Shown in pieces: positions 44,440 to 53,679 of a stretch of 64,000 bases of DNA. Positions within the stretch are counted from its first letter, which is position 1, and each line of letters starts with the position of its first letter. The notes beneath the pieces are model-generated. The model was not told the DNA's origin and did not search any database. It saw only the letters and a list, made by a program, of their open reading frames with translations. The position numbers and the translations under genes are program-made. The stretch is from Cordylochernes scorpioides (Eukaryota > Arthropoda > Arachnida > Pseudoscorpiones > Chernetidae): positions 68,628,488-68,692,487 of the forward strand of contig CP092877.1 of assembly GCA_030710605.1 (NCBI GenBank), in the 5' to 3' direction.

Positions 44440-45815
44440 GTGACATGCGTTACAATATTACCCCATAGTTGAGAGGAGCCAAGGCGTGGAAGAGAGACAA
44501 GGGAGATATGTAAGTTAGGTACACAGATGGAGTCAGTGACAATATTCCCCAATAGTTCAGAAGAGCCAAGGTGTGGAAGAGAGATGAGACCAGACAAGGG
44601 AGATATGTAAGTTAGGCACACAGATGGAGTCAGTGACAATATTCCCCAATAGTTCAGAAGAGCCAAGGTGTGGAAGAGAGACAAGGGAGATATGTAAGTT
44701 AGGTACACAGATGGAGTCAGTGACAATATTCCCCAATAGTTCAGAAGAGCCAAGGTGTGGAAGAGAGATGAGACCAGACAAGGGAGATATGTAAGTTAGG
44801 CACACAGATGGAGTCAGTGACAATATTCCCCAATAGTTCAGAAGAGCCAAGGTGTGGAAGAGAGACAAGGGAGATATGTAAGTTAGGTACACAGATGGAG
44901 TCAGTGACAATATTCCCCAATAGTTCAGAAGAGCCAAGGTTTGGAAGAGAGACCAGACAAGGGAGATATGTAAGTTAAGTACACAGATGGAGTCAGTGAC
45001 AATATTCCCCAATAGTTCAGAAGAGCCAAGGTGTGGAAGAGAGACCAGACAAGGGAGATATGTAAGTTAGGTACACAGATGGAGTCAGTGACAATATTCC
45101 CCAATAGTTCAGAAGAGCCAAGGTTTGGAAGAGAGACCAGACAAGGGAGATATGTAAGTTAGGTACACAGATGGAGTCAGTGACAATATTCCCCAATAGT
45201 TCAGAAGAGCCAAGGTTTGGAAGAGAGACCAGACAAGGAGATATGTAAGTTAGGTACACAGATGGAGTCAGTGACAATATTCCCCAATAGTTCAGAAGAG
45301 CCAAGGTTTGGAAGAGAGACCAGACAAGGGAGATATGTAAGTTAGGTACACAGATGGAGTCAGTGACAATATTCCCCAATAGTTCAGAAGAGCCAAGGTT
45401 TGGAAGAGAGACCAGACAAGGGAGATATGTAAGTTAGGTACACAGATGGAGTCAGTGACAATATTCCCCAATAGTTCAGAAGAGCCAAGGTGTGGAAGAG
45501 AGACCAGACAAGGGAGATATGTAAGTTAGGTACACAGATGGAGTCAGTGACAATATTCCCCAATAGTTCAGAAGAGCCAAGGTGTGGAAGAGAGACCAGA
45601 CAAGGGAGATATGTAAGTTAGGTACACAGATGGAGTCAGTGACAATATTCCCCAATAGTTCAGAAGAGCCAAGGTGTGGAAGAGAGATGAGACCAGACAA
45701 GGGAGATATGTAAGTTAGGTACACAGATGGAGTCAGTGACAATATTCCCCAATAGTTCAGAAGAGCCAAGGTGTGGAAGAGAGATGAGACCAGACAAGGG
45801 ATAATATGTAAGTTA
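44440..45815. repeat. Minisatellite, about 92-bp unit, 14 copies
   Basis: CAGATGGAGTCAGTGACAAT recurs at 44524, 44621, 44708, 44805, 44892, 44984, 45076, 45168, 45259, 45351, 45443, 45535, 45627 and 45724. The spacings are 97, 87, 97, 87, then almost all 92. The length difference comes from 5-bp steps in the GAGAGA(TGAGACCAGA)CAAGG segment. A degenerate unit precedes the array. Long minus-strand frames through it are repeat artefacts. Confidence 0.97.
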
Positions 45816-46082
45816 GGTATTCCCACTTAAGTCCAGCAGCTCTCCTTATTTACCAAGCCGTCGTCAATTAGTTCTAATTAACGTATCCTTATCGTACAGG
45901 TTGTTTTAATAGAATCCCTGTACTTAATTGCTGGGGCAAAGCTAAACACTCGGTACGTTGGGGTGTTTCCGCGACCATTGGTACTCAGTCTTCTTGGAAC
46001 TATCTGTAGGCCTCATTAGAGATCATAGATGATACCAATAAACAGTAATAGAAACAATCATTTTGGCGTGTTTTTGATTATA

Positions 46083-46286
46083 TAGACACTCATCGACAGA
46101 TCTTAAGGAAGTTATACCTTTTAGCATGTATATCGGGATTCAGACAATAATACACAGTGACACTTATTAAAGATACACACGATATAAACAAGTGTATAAA
46201 TAAATTTGCCTCTTTCTCATTTGAAAAAAAAAACGACCGGCGACATCAAATACTTTCCACTTCCCTAAGTTTTGTTCACGAGTGTA
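46083..46286. mobile_element. Tc1-like MITE, copy
   Basis: CACTCATCGACAGATCTTAAG opens it and CTAAGTTTTGTTCACGAGTG closes it. TTAGCATGTATATCGGG and GACCGGCGACATC are shared with copies at 5071 and 2992. Confidence 0.78.
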
Positions 46287-46289
46287 GAT

Positions 46290-47500
46290 AAGTACGAGCG
46301 AACCAAACAGCGAGAGTGTAGAATGGTTTATAATAAATACATAGATAGGATTTGAGACATTGATATGAAAACAAAGGTCAACTCTCCCGTCAAAACAGAT
46401 ACTCAAACTAAGCGGCATCTATTAACCATCTCTGCATAGTAGAGGATTCGAGGCGGTGACAAACCACAACTACTTGAATAAGGTCACGTGATAGTAATGA
46501 ACCAATCAACAAGCGCATAAAACAGACACTATAGAAATATTTTAAGGCGTATGAGATATATATACAACATTGTATTAACCGGTTAAAGGTATACCTCATA
46601 GAATAGATTAATTTTAAAATTTCAAAATATATAAATCAGTTTAAAAGGGCGAACAAAACACATGAAAAAATAAATTTCTATTATCGATTTTTTAATATAT
46701 AAAAAAAAAAGAATTTATCATTAGTTATAAAAATCCAACACCAGAAGAGAAAAGCAATACCACACAAAAAATGAAATTATCGAGGAAAAAAAAATTTTTC
46801 TCTCCCAATACAATTGAAAAGTTACACCTAATAAGTAATAAAAAAACACCTATATATATAAAAAAGCGAACAAAATAAGTTCGATAATAAAAAGATAGAA
46901 AAAAACTTACAAAGTAAAAAAAAAAAAACACATAGAATATGAAGTTATAAATCAATAATAAAATTTGTGAGAAGGAAGGAAAGATAATAAAAAAAAAACG
47001 AAATACAAGAGACAAAAAAAAGGGTCGTAGGGTTAACCTCTTTCTAACTTGGAGATATATATAAAAAAATAATCTTCCACTTTCTAGAAAGGAGGAAAGA
47101 GACAAAAAGAAGATTCCTCTCGTCACCTTGTAAAAAGTATGGATATGATAGATGGCAGGGGAAAAAGTCGCCGTTCTTAAATCCATTATAGTAGATAATG
47201 AAGAATGAGGGGATGTCCTGAAATTATAGGGTTTGAGCTCAGTCGGATGGATCATAACCATATCTGAGTATCACATCGACTTATTCTCTGAAAGCCTTGA
47301 ATATTTGACAAAAATGGCTTTTTATACGCCTTTTCTAGTCTTATTCTATATTGAATTGAGAGTTTTCTGTGAATTGTCTTTATTATATTGGTAGATAGAA
47401 ATGATCATAAGATGTCTGAATGCTTGTAAGATTTGTTCATTCCAATGTTCTGTGAGTGAAGATCCTATGATAATATAGATCATTTATAGAGAATATACCA
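46290..47500. other. No gene seen; A-rich stretch
   Basis: From 46600 to 47060 the plus strand is extremely A-rich. The 178-codon minus-strand frame is dominated by F, L and S from this bias, so no gene is called. The rest is unassigned. Confidence 0.4.
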
Positions 47501-47606
47501 TAGGAAATGAAAGCATTAAAACACGAATGTTTCTTTTGTATAAAACAAACTTCTACTATTCTTAATGTGAAGCGACCTCATTGCAATAAGGATACACACA
47601 CACAAA

Positions 47607-48523
47607 AGCCTTTATTAGGGACTTGCCCCATACAGATTCTCCTAATTGGGTAAGGTAATAATCATCTTGTGTTATTTACATAGGTAGTGAAGCCTTTATT
47701 AGGGACTTGCCCCATACAGATTCTCCTAATTGGGTAAGGTAATAATCATCTTGTGTTATTTACATAGGTAGTGAAGCCTTTATTAGGGACTTGCCCCATA
47801 CAGATTCTCCTAATTGGGTAAGGTAATAATCATCTTGTGTTATTTACATAGGTAGTGAAGCCTTTATTAGGGACTTGCCCCATACAGATTCTCCTAATTG
47901 GGTAAGGTAATAATCATCTTGTGTTATTTACATAGGTAGTGAAGCCTTTATTAGGGACTTGCCCCATACAGATTCTCCTAATTGGGTAAGGTAATAATCA
48001 TCTTGTGTTATTTACATAGGTAGTGAAGCCTTTATTAGGGACTTGCCCCATACAGATTCTCCCAATTGGATAAGGTAATAATCATCTTGTGTTATTTACA
48101 TAGGTAGTGAAGCCTTTATTAGGGACTTGCCCCATACAGATTCTCCCATTTGGATAAGGTAATAATCATCTTGTGTTATTTACATAGGTAGTGAAGCCTT
48201 TATTAGGGACTTGCCCCATACAGATTCTCCCAATTGGATAAGGTAATAATCATCTTGTGTTATTTACATAGGTAGTGAAGCCTTTATTAGGGACTTGCCC
48301 CATACAGATTCTCCCAATTGGGTAAGGTAATAATCATCTTGTGTTATTTACATAGGTAGTGAAGCCTTTATTAGGGACTTGCCCCATACAGATTCTCCTA
48401 ATTGGGTAAGGTAATAATCATCTTGTGTTATTTACATAGGTAGTGAGGCCTTTATTAGGGACTTGCCCCATACAGATTCTCCCAATTGGGTAAGGTAATA
48501 ATCATCTTGTGTTATTTACATAG
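47607..48523. repeat. Minisatellite, 84-bp unit, 11 copies
   Basis: AGCCTTTATTAGGGACTTGC recurs every 84 bp from 47607 to 48447 without a single length change, and only a few point variants (CCTAATTGGG/CCCAATTGGA). A CACACACA tract precedes it. Family A halves lie at both sides (47500-47600 and 48620-48740), so the array expanded inside such an element. A lone related unit with the same CA tract is at 61857-61920. Confidence 0.97.
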
Positions 48524-48747
48524 AAATTGGACTGGCTTTACTCTTCATCTCAAAGTCATTCACTTGTTGACTGGTCCTTACATAATGATGATATAAAAAA
48601 ATTATAGTAAGCTATTGCCTTAGATTATTGCAATAAAGATAGTAGAAGTTTGTTTTATATATAAAATAAACATTCGTGACATAATTCTGTCATTTCTTAT
48701 GTATATATGGCGCATTATTTTTGTATAATTAGAATATACCATATTTG

Positions 48748-49125
48748 CATAGGTTGGAATTTGATCAATTCAAGATGTAAACGCCATCAACCTTTTTATA
48801 AAAAAAGGTTTATTGTCTAAACGTTTCGGCTATCTACTATCGCCTTTTTCAAAGATAGAAAGTTATAATACAAGTAGCAATACTTTATGGGTGGTATATA
48901 TTCATAGTACACATGGCCATGATAATCATGGTGTATACTTAGCGACTGTTTTTACTGTAAGTTCACCACATGTTAAATGCATGTTCGAATTTCTCTTGTT
49001 GCCCCTTACAACTTTCTATCATTGAAAAAGGCGATAGTAGGTCCTCGAAGCATTCGGATAATATACTTTTTTAAAAAACGTTGATAGCGTCTTTAACTTG
49101 AATTTATCAAATTCCAACCTATACA
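48748..49125. repeat. Inverted repeat with a SINE piece in its loop
   Basis: CATAGGTTGGAATTTGATCA at the left mirrors AATTCCAACCTATACAAC at the right. CTATCGCCTTTTTCAAAGAT mirrors ATCATTGAAAAAGGCGATAG. The loop (48887-49015) is the distal half of the tRNA SINE, ending without its tRNA head. Confidence 0.82.
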
Positions 49126-49189
49126 ACGGTTTCCAAGAGTTCCTCTTCACACACAAACAAAGACAGTATCAGATATAAAAGAAAATATT

Positions 49190-49320
49190 GCATTACAATA
49201 TTAGAGCGGCATGATAGATAAAACTGGCGAAACCGCTGGGAGGGTTCACCACTGATGAGTCAGGCCCTCTCATTATTTTTATCATTGTAGTAAGGACAAC
49301 AGAATTTTTTTTATATTAAT
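49190..49320. repeat. Family A repeat, one arm
   Basis: AACTGGCGAAACCGCTGGGA, GGTTCACCACTGATGAGTCA, then TCATTGTAGTAAGGACA. CTGGC and GTCAG can pair with one wobble. The opposite arm is absent. Confidence 0.75.
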
Positions 49321-49932
49321 GATGTCTAAATCTATTGAATTGTATCAAATCCTAAAAAAAAAAGACTTCTGGGTAAACCCCAGGACTATAATAGAAAAGC
49401 TGAGACAATGGAACCTAATGGAGATCGTTTAAACGACTTGAGGAATAAACAACAACATATTAAAAGAAACATACGCATTATAAATATAAATAAAAGACAA
49501 TTCGCCGAGGTAAGAGTTTATTTTTTGTCTCATCACGACAAAATAAGATTTCGAGCGTCAACAGCCCGTCGACAAGTATAATTACAATAATAATACTTAG
49601 AAATCAAATAAATCTATATCTAGAGAACATAAAGAAGGAAATATGGAAAATAGTAAATATGCAAATACTAATTAACATAATACAGTTAAATCATAAACTC
49701 TTCCCTCAGGGAATTGTATTTTATTTATAATTTCAGCCCGAAGGAATATTATAATATGAACAAGTTATCAGATTATATAAATACCTTATATATATATTTC
49801 CTGAAATATATATTTACATATACTATATATATAAGCAATTTAGTTCATATAGAACATAATGTGAATAATGTATTATAATTCGATAAGTTGTGTTAAGCAT
49901 AACTTAATTGCATAATAATAGGACAATATGCA

Positions 49933-50078
49933 ATTTGTGGAAAGTCAAGAACATACGTTAAATATTTGCATACTCAGTGTGTATATACAATCCTAATTGA
50001 TAAGACACATGTTCCTTTGTAAGCTTTCCCATTCACATACTTCCATTTACGGGGCGTCCAAAGTTTATAATTGCTCCC
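49933..50078. repeat. Segment duplicated at 59090-59225
   Basis: CAATTTGTGGAAAGTCAAGA through AGTTTATAATTGCTCCCA occurs at both places in the same orientation with about four differences. No terminal structure is recognised. Confidence 0.85.
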
Positions 50079-50319
50079 ACTCTAGCTTGTCATTAACTCC
50101 ATTTTATATAAGCTCGGGGTAAATATGTATATTGAACTAATTTAAAATTTATTGTTTTACTTCTTCCTATATATATACTTAATTAGTGTAAATTTAATTA
50201 GTTATTTATTGAGATTACAATTGGCGTTCTATTTTCATGCTATTTGTTAATGTTCACATCATATTTTACCAATCATATGGAAATAAAAGTTTACAATGCG
50301 TCTCTTCTTAGTATACCAT

Positions 50320-50430
50320 TGAGAAATTAAGCTTTCGAGTGATGCTCTTTGTGTTTTTCTTGGGAGTAGAGTTGTTTGTTAAAGAGAGCGTTAGTTCGAA
50401 AACTTTCCTACTCAATGATGTGAATTTTCG
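50320..50430. repeat. Inverted pair with ribozyme-like arms
   Basis: GAAATTAAGCTTTCGAGTGA at the left and GTTCGAAAACTTTCC at the right, with AGAGNGC words inside. Same design as 44198-44383 but more degenerate. Confidence 0.5.
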
Positions 50431-50800
50431 CTTCAAAATTTATTATTCGCTATTCAATATGCAAATTTGATAGTTATGTAATAATAATGCTTTAGTTTCC
50501 CACACATTTGATTTGACACGTAGATATACATATGTATATAAATGTGTGTGTACCAAATGGCATCTTTACTTCTAAAAAGGTATTTTAAAATGCACACACA
50601 CATTTTGAGCGATTACTCTAGCGCAAAACGCAGAATTACTAATAACGAATGAGCCACAACACCAATTTGAGTAAATTCTGACAAAAAAAAAACACTCTGT
50701 ATACATTTCAATGGAAGAAGTACCACTTTTTGTACATGCGTATCAACCTCCCGCAACTTTATATTCTATATTTATATATTTTTAAAATTCTATATATATA

Positions 50801-50959
50801 CAGTTAAACCTGTCTATAGCGCCCATCTTTGGACTCACCAAAATAGAGTGCTATAGAGAGGGGGTACTATAGACAGGTCACTTTTAATGTAAATCGCATC
50901 GTACTACGTATTTAAAATCAGGCGCTATAGACAGGGAGCGCTATAGACAGGTTTAACTG
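50801..50959. mobile_element. Pogo/Tc1-type MITE
   Basis: 159 bp with 23-bp perfect inverted ends starting CAGTTAAACCTGTCTATAGC, flanked by TA on both sides. It has extra internal copies of GCGCTATAGACAGG and ACTATAGACAGGTC. Non-coding. Confidence 0.9.
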
Positions 50960-50965
50960 TATATA

Positions 50966-52262
50966 CGGAGGGTGTTTCCTTTCAAATGAAACGATTTTCG
51001 AGCGCTCGCGTTTTGCACGTGCAGGCATGCTGCACACGACACTGGTTCCAATAGATCTAGAATCTTCTGGAGAATTCATTTTCATCAGGTATCATGATTT
51101 TTGCAACATGGGGGGAGAGAGACTAACGCTCCAAGTCGAACAAACAATTCGGACCCTTTCCAAAGAAGGAAACAGTTATAGCGTCATAGTGAAAAAGCTA
51201 AAAGCAGAAGGACTAGATGTTGGCAAAGCTACAATATGTAGGGTAGTAAATGGCATCGGAAAGAAAAGGGAAGCTGAATCCAATGGGCAAAAATTTCAAG
51301 TCGATCGACCACGTCCGGTGCGGACCCCCGCCACGGTTTCCAAGGTAAAGCGGCTAGCAACTACTGAAAATCCACCATCTCAGCGCCAACTTTCCAGAAT
51401 GTGTGGAACATCGCTAAAAACGATAAATAACATCATTCACAAAGATTTGGAACTGGATACCCGACGAAAAGGCAAGGTTCACAAGCTCACCCCTTTCCAC
51501 ATGAAAAACCGTGCAACGAATGCCCGGAAGCTCTACGAGGAACACCTGGCCGGTTCCAGATCGGAATATACTGCAACATTGGACGAAGCATGGATGTATG
51601 TGACGTATTGCAATGGAATCCGGAAGATCTGTTACATCAAAAGAGGCAATCAGGTCCCGGATAATTGGGTTCACCAATGCTCCGAAACTTTCCCTAAAGG
51701 TTTCATGGTTGTCGGGGTAATGACTGGCCGTGGAGTCCTTCCGCTCATAAAGGTTCCATCGAAGGTGAAGGTGAACTCAGAATTCTATATAAAATGCGTT
51801 CTGAAACCTGTCATCGAACAACTGAAGGACCTTTACCCAGGGGAAATGGACAAAGTGTTCCTTCATCACGACAAAGCCTCTTCCCATACCTCCAACAAAA
51901 CCCAACAGTTCCTACAAGAAATGAAGGACACCCTAGGCCTAAATTTTATCAGGAACTCGGACATTCCAGTGAAGTCTCCCGACGCCAGCCCACTGGATTT
52001 TTACGGGTTCGGTATGTTGAAACAACGGCTCTTCAACCGACGTCCCAAAACTGAGGCCGGACTTTGGAAAGCCGCACAAGAGGAGTGGTCGAATGTTTCG
52101 CTCTCCAAAGTCAAGGAAGTGTTCGCAGCTTGGAAAGTCCGATGCAGGGCGATAGCCAAGAAGAAGGGGAAGCACATAGAACACATGAAAAAAATTCACG
52201 TTCGAAAAATAAAGTTCTAACGGACGTTTGAAATCGTTTCATTTGAAAGGAAACACCCTCTG
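50966..52262 (+). mobile_element. Mariner element, DD41D type, full length
   Basis: 1297 bp, the standard mariner length. Inverted ends of about 33 bp begin CGGAGGGTGTTTCC at the left; the right end is the complement of CAGAGGGTGTTTCC. The left flank is TA; the right flank is CA, so one target copy may have mutated. It starts six bases after the MITE at 50801-50959. It contains one long intact frame. Confidence 0.93.
51027..52220 (+). CDS. Mariner transposase, DD41D, apparently intact
   Basis: DNA transposase that would bind the element's inverted ends and catalyse cut-and-paste movement into TA sites. The frame gives 397 residues. A start at Met28 (51108, MGGERLTLQVEQ) is more likely, since the first 27 residues look like leader, which leaves 370 residues. 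Two helix-turn-helix regions are expected at about residues 32-78 and 98-142. The catalytic acids are Asp186 (TLDEAWMY), Asp282 (FLHHDKASSHTS) and Asp324 (SPDASPLDFYGF). The last two are 41 residues apart, so it is DD41D rather than the DD34D of classical mariners; known DD41D groups include rosa-like elements. A basic C-terminus rich in K and R follows. No stop or frameshift interrupts it. Confidence 0.95.
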   Translation: MLHTTLVPIDLESSGEFIFIRYHDFCNMGGERLTLQVEQTIRTLSKEGNSYSVIVKKLKAEGLDVGKATICRVVNGIGKKREAESNGQKFQVDRPRPVRTPATVSKVKRLATTENPPSQRQLSRMCGTSLKTINNIIHKDLELDTRRKGKVHKLTPFHMKNRATNARKLYEEHLAGSRSEYTATLDEAWMYVTYCNGIRKICYIKRGNQVPDNWVHQCSETFPKGFMVVGVMTGRGVLPLIKVPSKVKVNSEFYIKCVLKPVIEQLKDLYPGEMDKVFLHHDKASSHTSNKTQQFLQEMKDTLGLNFIRNSDIPVKSPDASPLDFYGFGMLKQRLFNRRPKTEAGLWKAAQEEWSNVSLSKVKEVFAAWKVRCRAIAKKKGKHIEHMKKIHVRKIKF

Positions 52263-52504
52263 CATTTATCATTATTGTCTTATTTATTCTTAATTATCAT
52301 TTTTTACTAACCTTACGTTGTAATAAAGTAGTTTAATCTCTCTTGTCGTTATAACAACCCAATTAGTAGATACTTTGTTCTATATGATGATGGAATACAT
52401 TATACCCTTTTTTAGCACCTTTTTTCTTCTCTTGTCCAATACCTTATCCAAGAATGCTTTCCAAGTGTCGGGTATATACGCACAGAATAGCACAGTGGAA
52501 TTGT

Positions 52505-52570
52505 AGATGTATTAACACTGCGGGAGTGTTCGCCACTGATGAGCCAGGCTCTTCAAATATTTCCATTTAT
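52505..52570. repeat. Family A repeat, fragment
   Basis: GTTCGCCACTGATGAGCCAG then GCTCTTCAAATATTTCC. Only the CTGATGAG half remains; an AGATGACGTG-type end lies at 52946. Confidence 0.6.
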
Positions 52571-52669
52571 GTAAGTTAAAAATACAATTAAAAGTTGTGT
52601 CGCGGTCTCACGCAATTCTGGCCTTAACTACCCGTTTCATGATTTTTTTAGGATGCCTTGCATGACCAG

Positions 52670-52880
52670 TTTTTTGGTCGTTGAGGTACAGCTTGCACCA
52701 CGCTGATGAGAGCCAACAGCCCGAAACGCGTCCGTGGTTAGCTTTTCTTGATTAATCAAGAATGGGTATTTGACCAATTCTGGAATAATTAAAAATCAAC
52801 GAGAATAGTTGATATTTATTCCGATAGATGGGTCAAGCCATCAGCAACTTTCAGTTGCACGATAAGGAGATGCCTTTTTT
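52670..52880 (+). repeat. Hammerhead-bearing dispersed repeat, copy 2
   Basis: Same unit as 625-834 in the same orientation: GGTCGTTGAGGTACAG, the ribozyme, TTGATTAATCAAGAATGG, GAATAATTAAAAATCAACGA, CCGATAGATGG and GATAAGGAGATGCC. Flanks differ, so it is a dispersed copy and not a large duplication. No open frame. Confidence 0.82.
52697..52738 (+). ncRNA. Hammerhead ribozyme, minimal type I, second copy
   Basis: ACCACG (52697-52702) pairs fully with CGTGGT (52733-52738) as stem I. CTGATGA (52703-52709), GAAA (52723-52726), self-complementary ACGCGT (52726-52731) and cleavage base C732 (GUC, the preferred triplet) follow the consensus. Stem II is GAGC/GCCC with one A-C mismatch. Compared with 653-694, the core N7 base and the cleavage base differ but both are allowed variants, so the changes look tolerated by function. 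Confidence 0.8.
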
Positions 52881-53129
52881 CATAAGAGTGTTTTATTTGT
52901 AAAATGGGAGGAATATCGTGCTATGAATAGTACCATTTTATATGTATAGATGACGTGCTAATGTTTTCAATTTAAAGATAAGCATCGTTATTCCTGACCT
53001 TTTCAGCATGTGGTCTCTAATTGAACTTTGAATACTTTAGTTCATTCATTTTGGATTTTACACAGTGAGAGGTGAAAATTATAAACATATAACGCCACTT
53101 AATAAAAATATATAATTAAAATTTATTTC

Positions 53130-53380
53130 TTAAGCCCTTATCCTGCAATAAATAAAAAGAGGCGTGAATGGCTCAGCAGGGGTGAACCTTTCCAACGGTT
53201 TCGCCATTTTAATCTCCATGGGAGGGTTCACCATTGATGAGCCATACACTCCACTTTCAATTTTTATTCATTTCAGGATAAAGGGGCTGTAGATATAAAT
53301 AATTATTATATATATTTTATAAGAGAGAAAAATAGCGTTAAAAATGTTTATAATTCTCATCGATAGATGGTGCTATACGT
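53130..53380. repeat. Family A repeat, compact two-armed copy
   Basis: GGCTCAGCAGGGGTGAACC and TTTCGCCATTTTAATC face GGGTTCACCATTGATGAGCC, with TATCCTGCAATAAATAAA and ATTTCAGGATAAAGG outside. Core words carry substitutions (CTCAGCAG, TTGATGAG). Confidence 0.7.
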
Positions 53381-53435
53381 TAATGATGATATATTATAAT
53401 GAAAGGTTATTTTTCCCATTGTGATATTAATTTTA

Positions 53436-53646
53436 GAACGACATTTGAAAATATCCCGCATGTGTTTCTTTTGAACGAAATATAGAAACTTATTTCAAGA
53501 AGAAATAACGACCATTTCCAACCTTAGAGATGAAGTATGAATTGTGAAGGGTAATGATAAACGGAAAAATAAAAGTGTACAGGGATGGGAATTTTTTCGA
53601 TTTTTCGTTCAAATAAAAACATACGGGATATTTTCAAATGTCGTTC
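53436..53646. mobile_element. MITE with 45-bp inverted ends
   Basis: GAACGACATTTGAAAATATC at the left mirrors GATATTTTCAAATGTCGTTC at the right, flanked by TA. The interior ATGATAAACGGAAAAATAAA is shared with the hairpin at 60190-60468. 211 bp, non-coding. Confidence 0.88.
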
Positions 53647-53679
53647 TACAATCATAGAACGCATTATATTGTATATTAA

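Noticed and set aside
44364..45826. Several long minus-strand frames with repeating LALLNYWGILSLTPS-type peptides
   Set aside because: Direct translation of the 92-bp minisatellite; 92 is not a multiple of 3, so frames rotate.
46725..47261. 178-codon open frame on the minus strand
   Set aside because: Created by an A-rich plus strand; almost only F, L, S, I and Y, no domain and no splice context.
44440..48523. CRISPR-like array
   Set aside because: Units are long and contiguous without unique spacers, and the organism is a eukaryote; these are minisatellites.
50801..50959. Possible hammerhead or structural RNA in the CTATAGACAGG palindrome
   Set aside because: The symmetry is fully explained by terminal inverted repeats with TA flanks.
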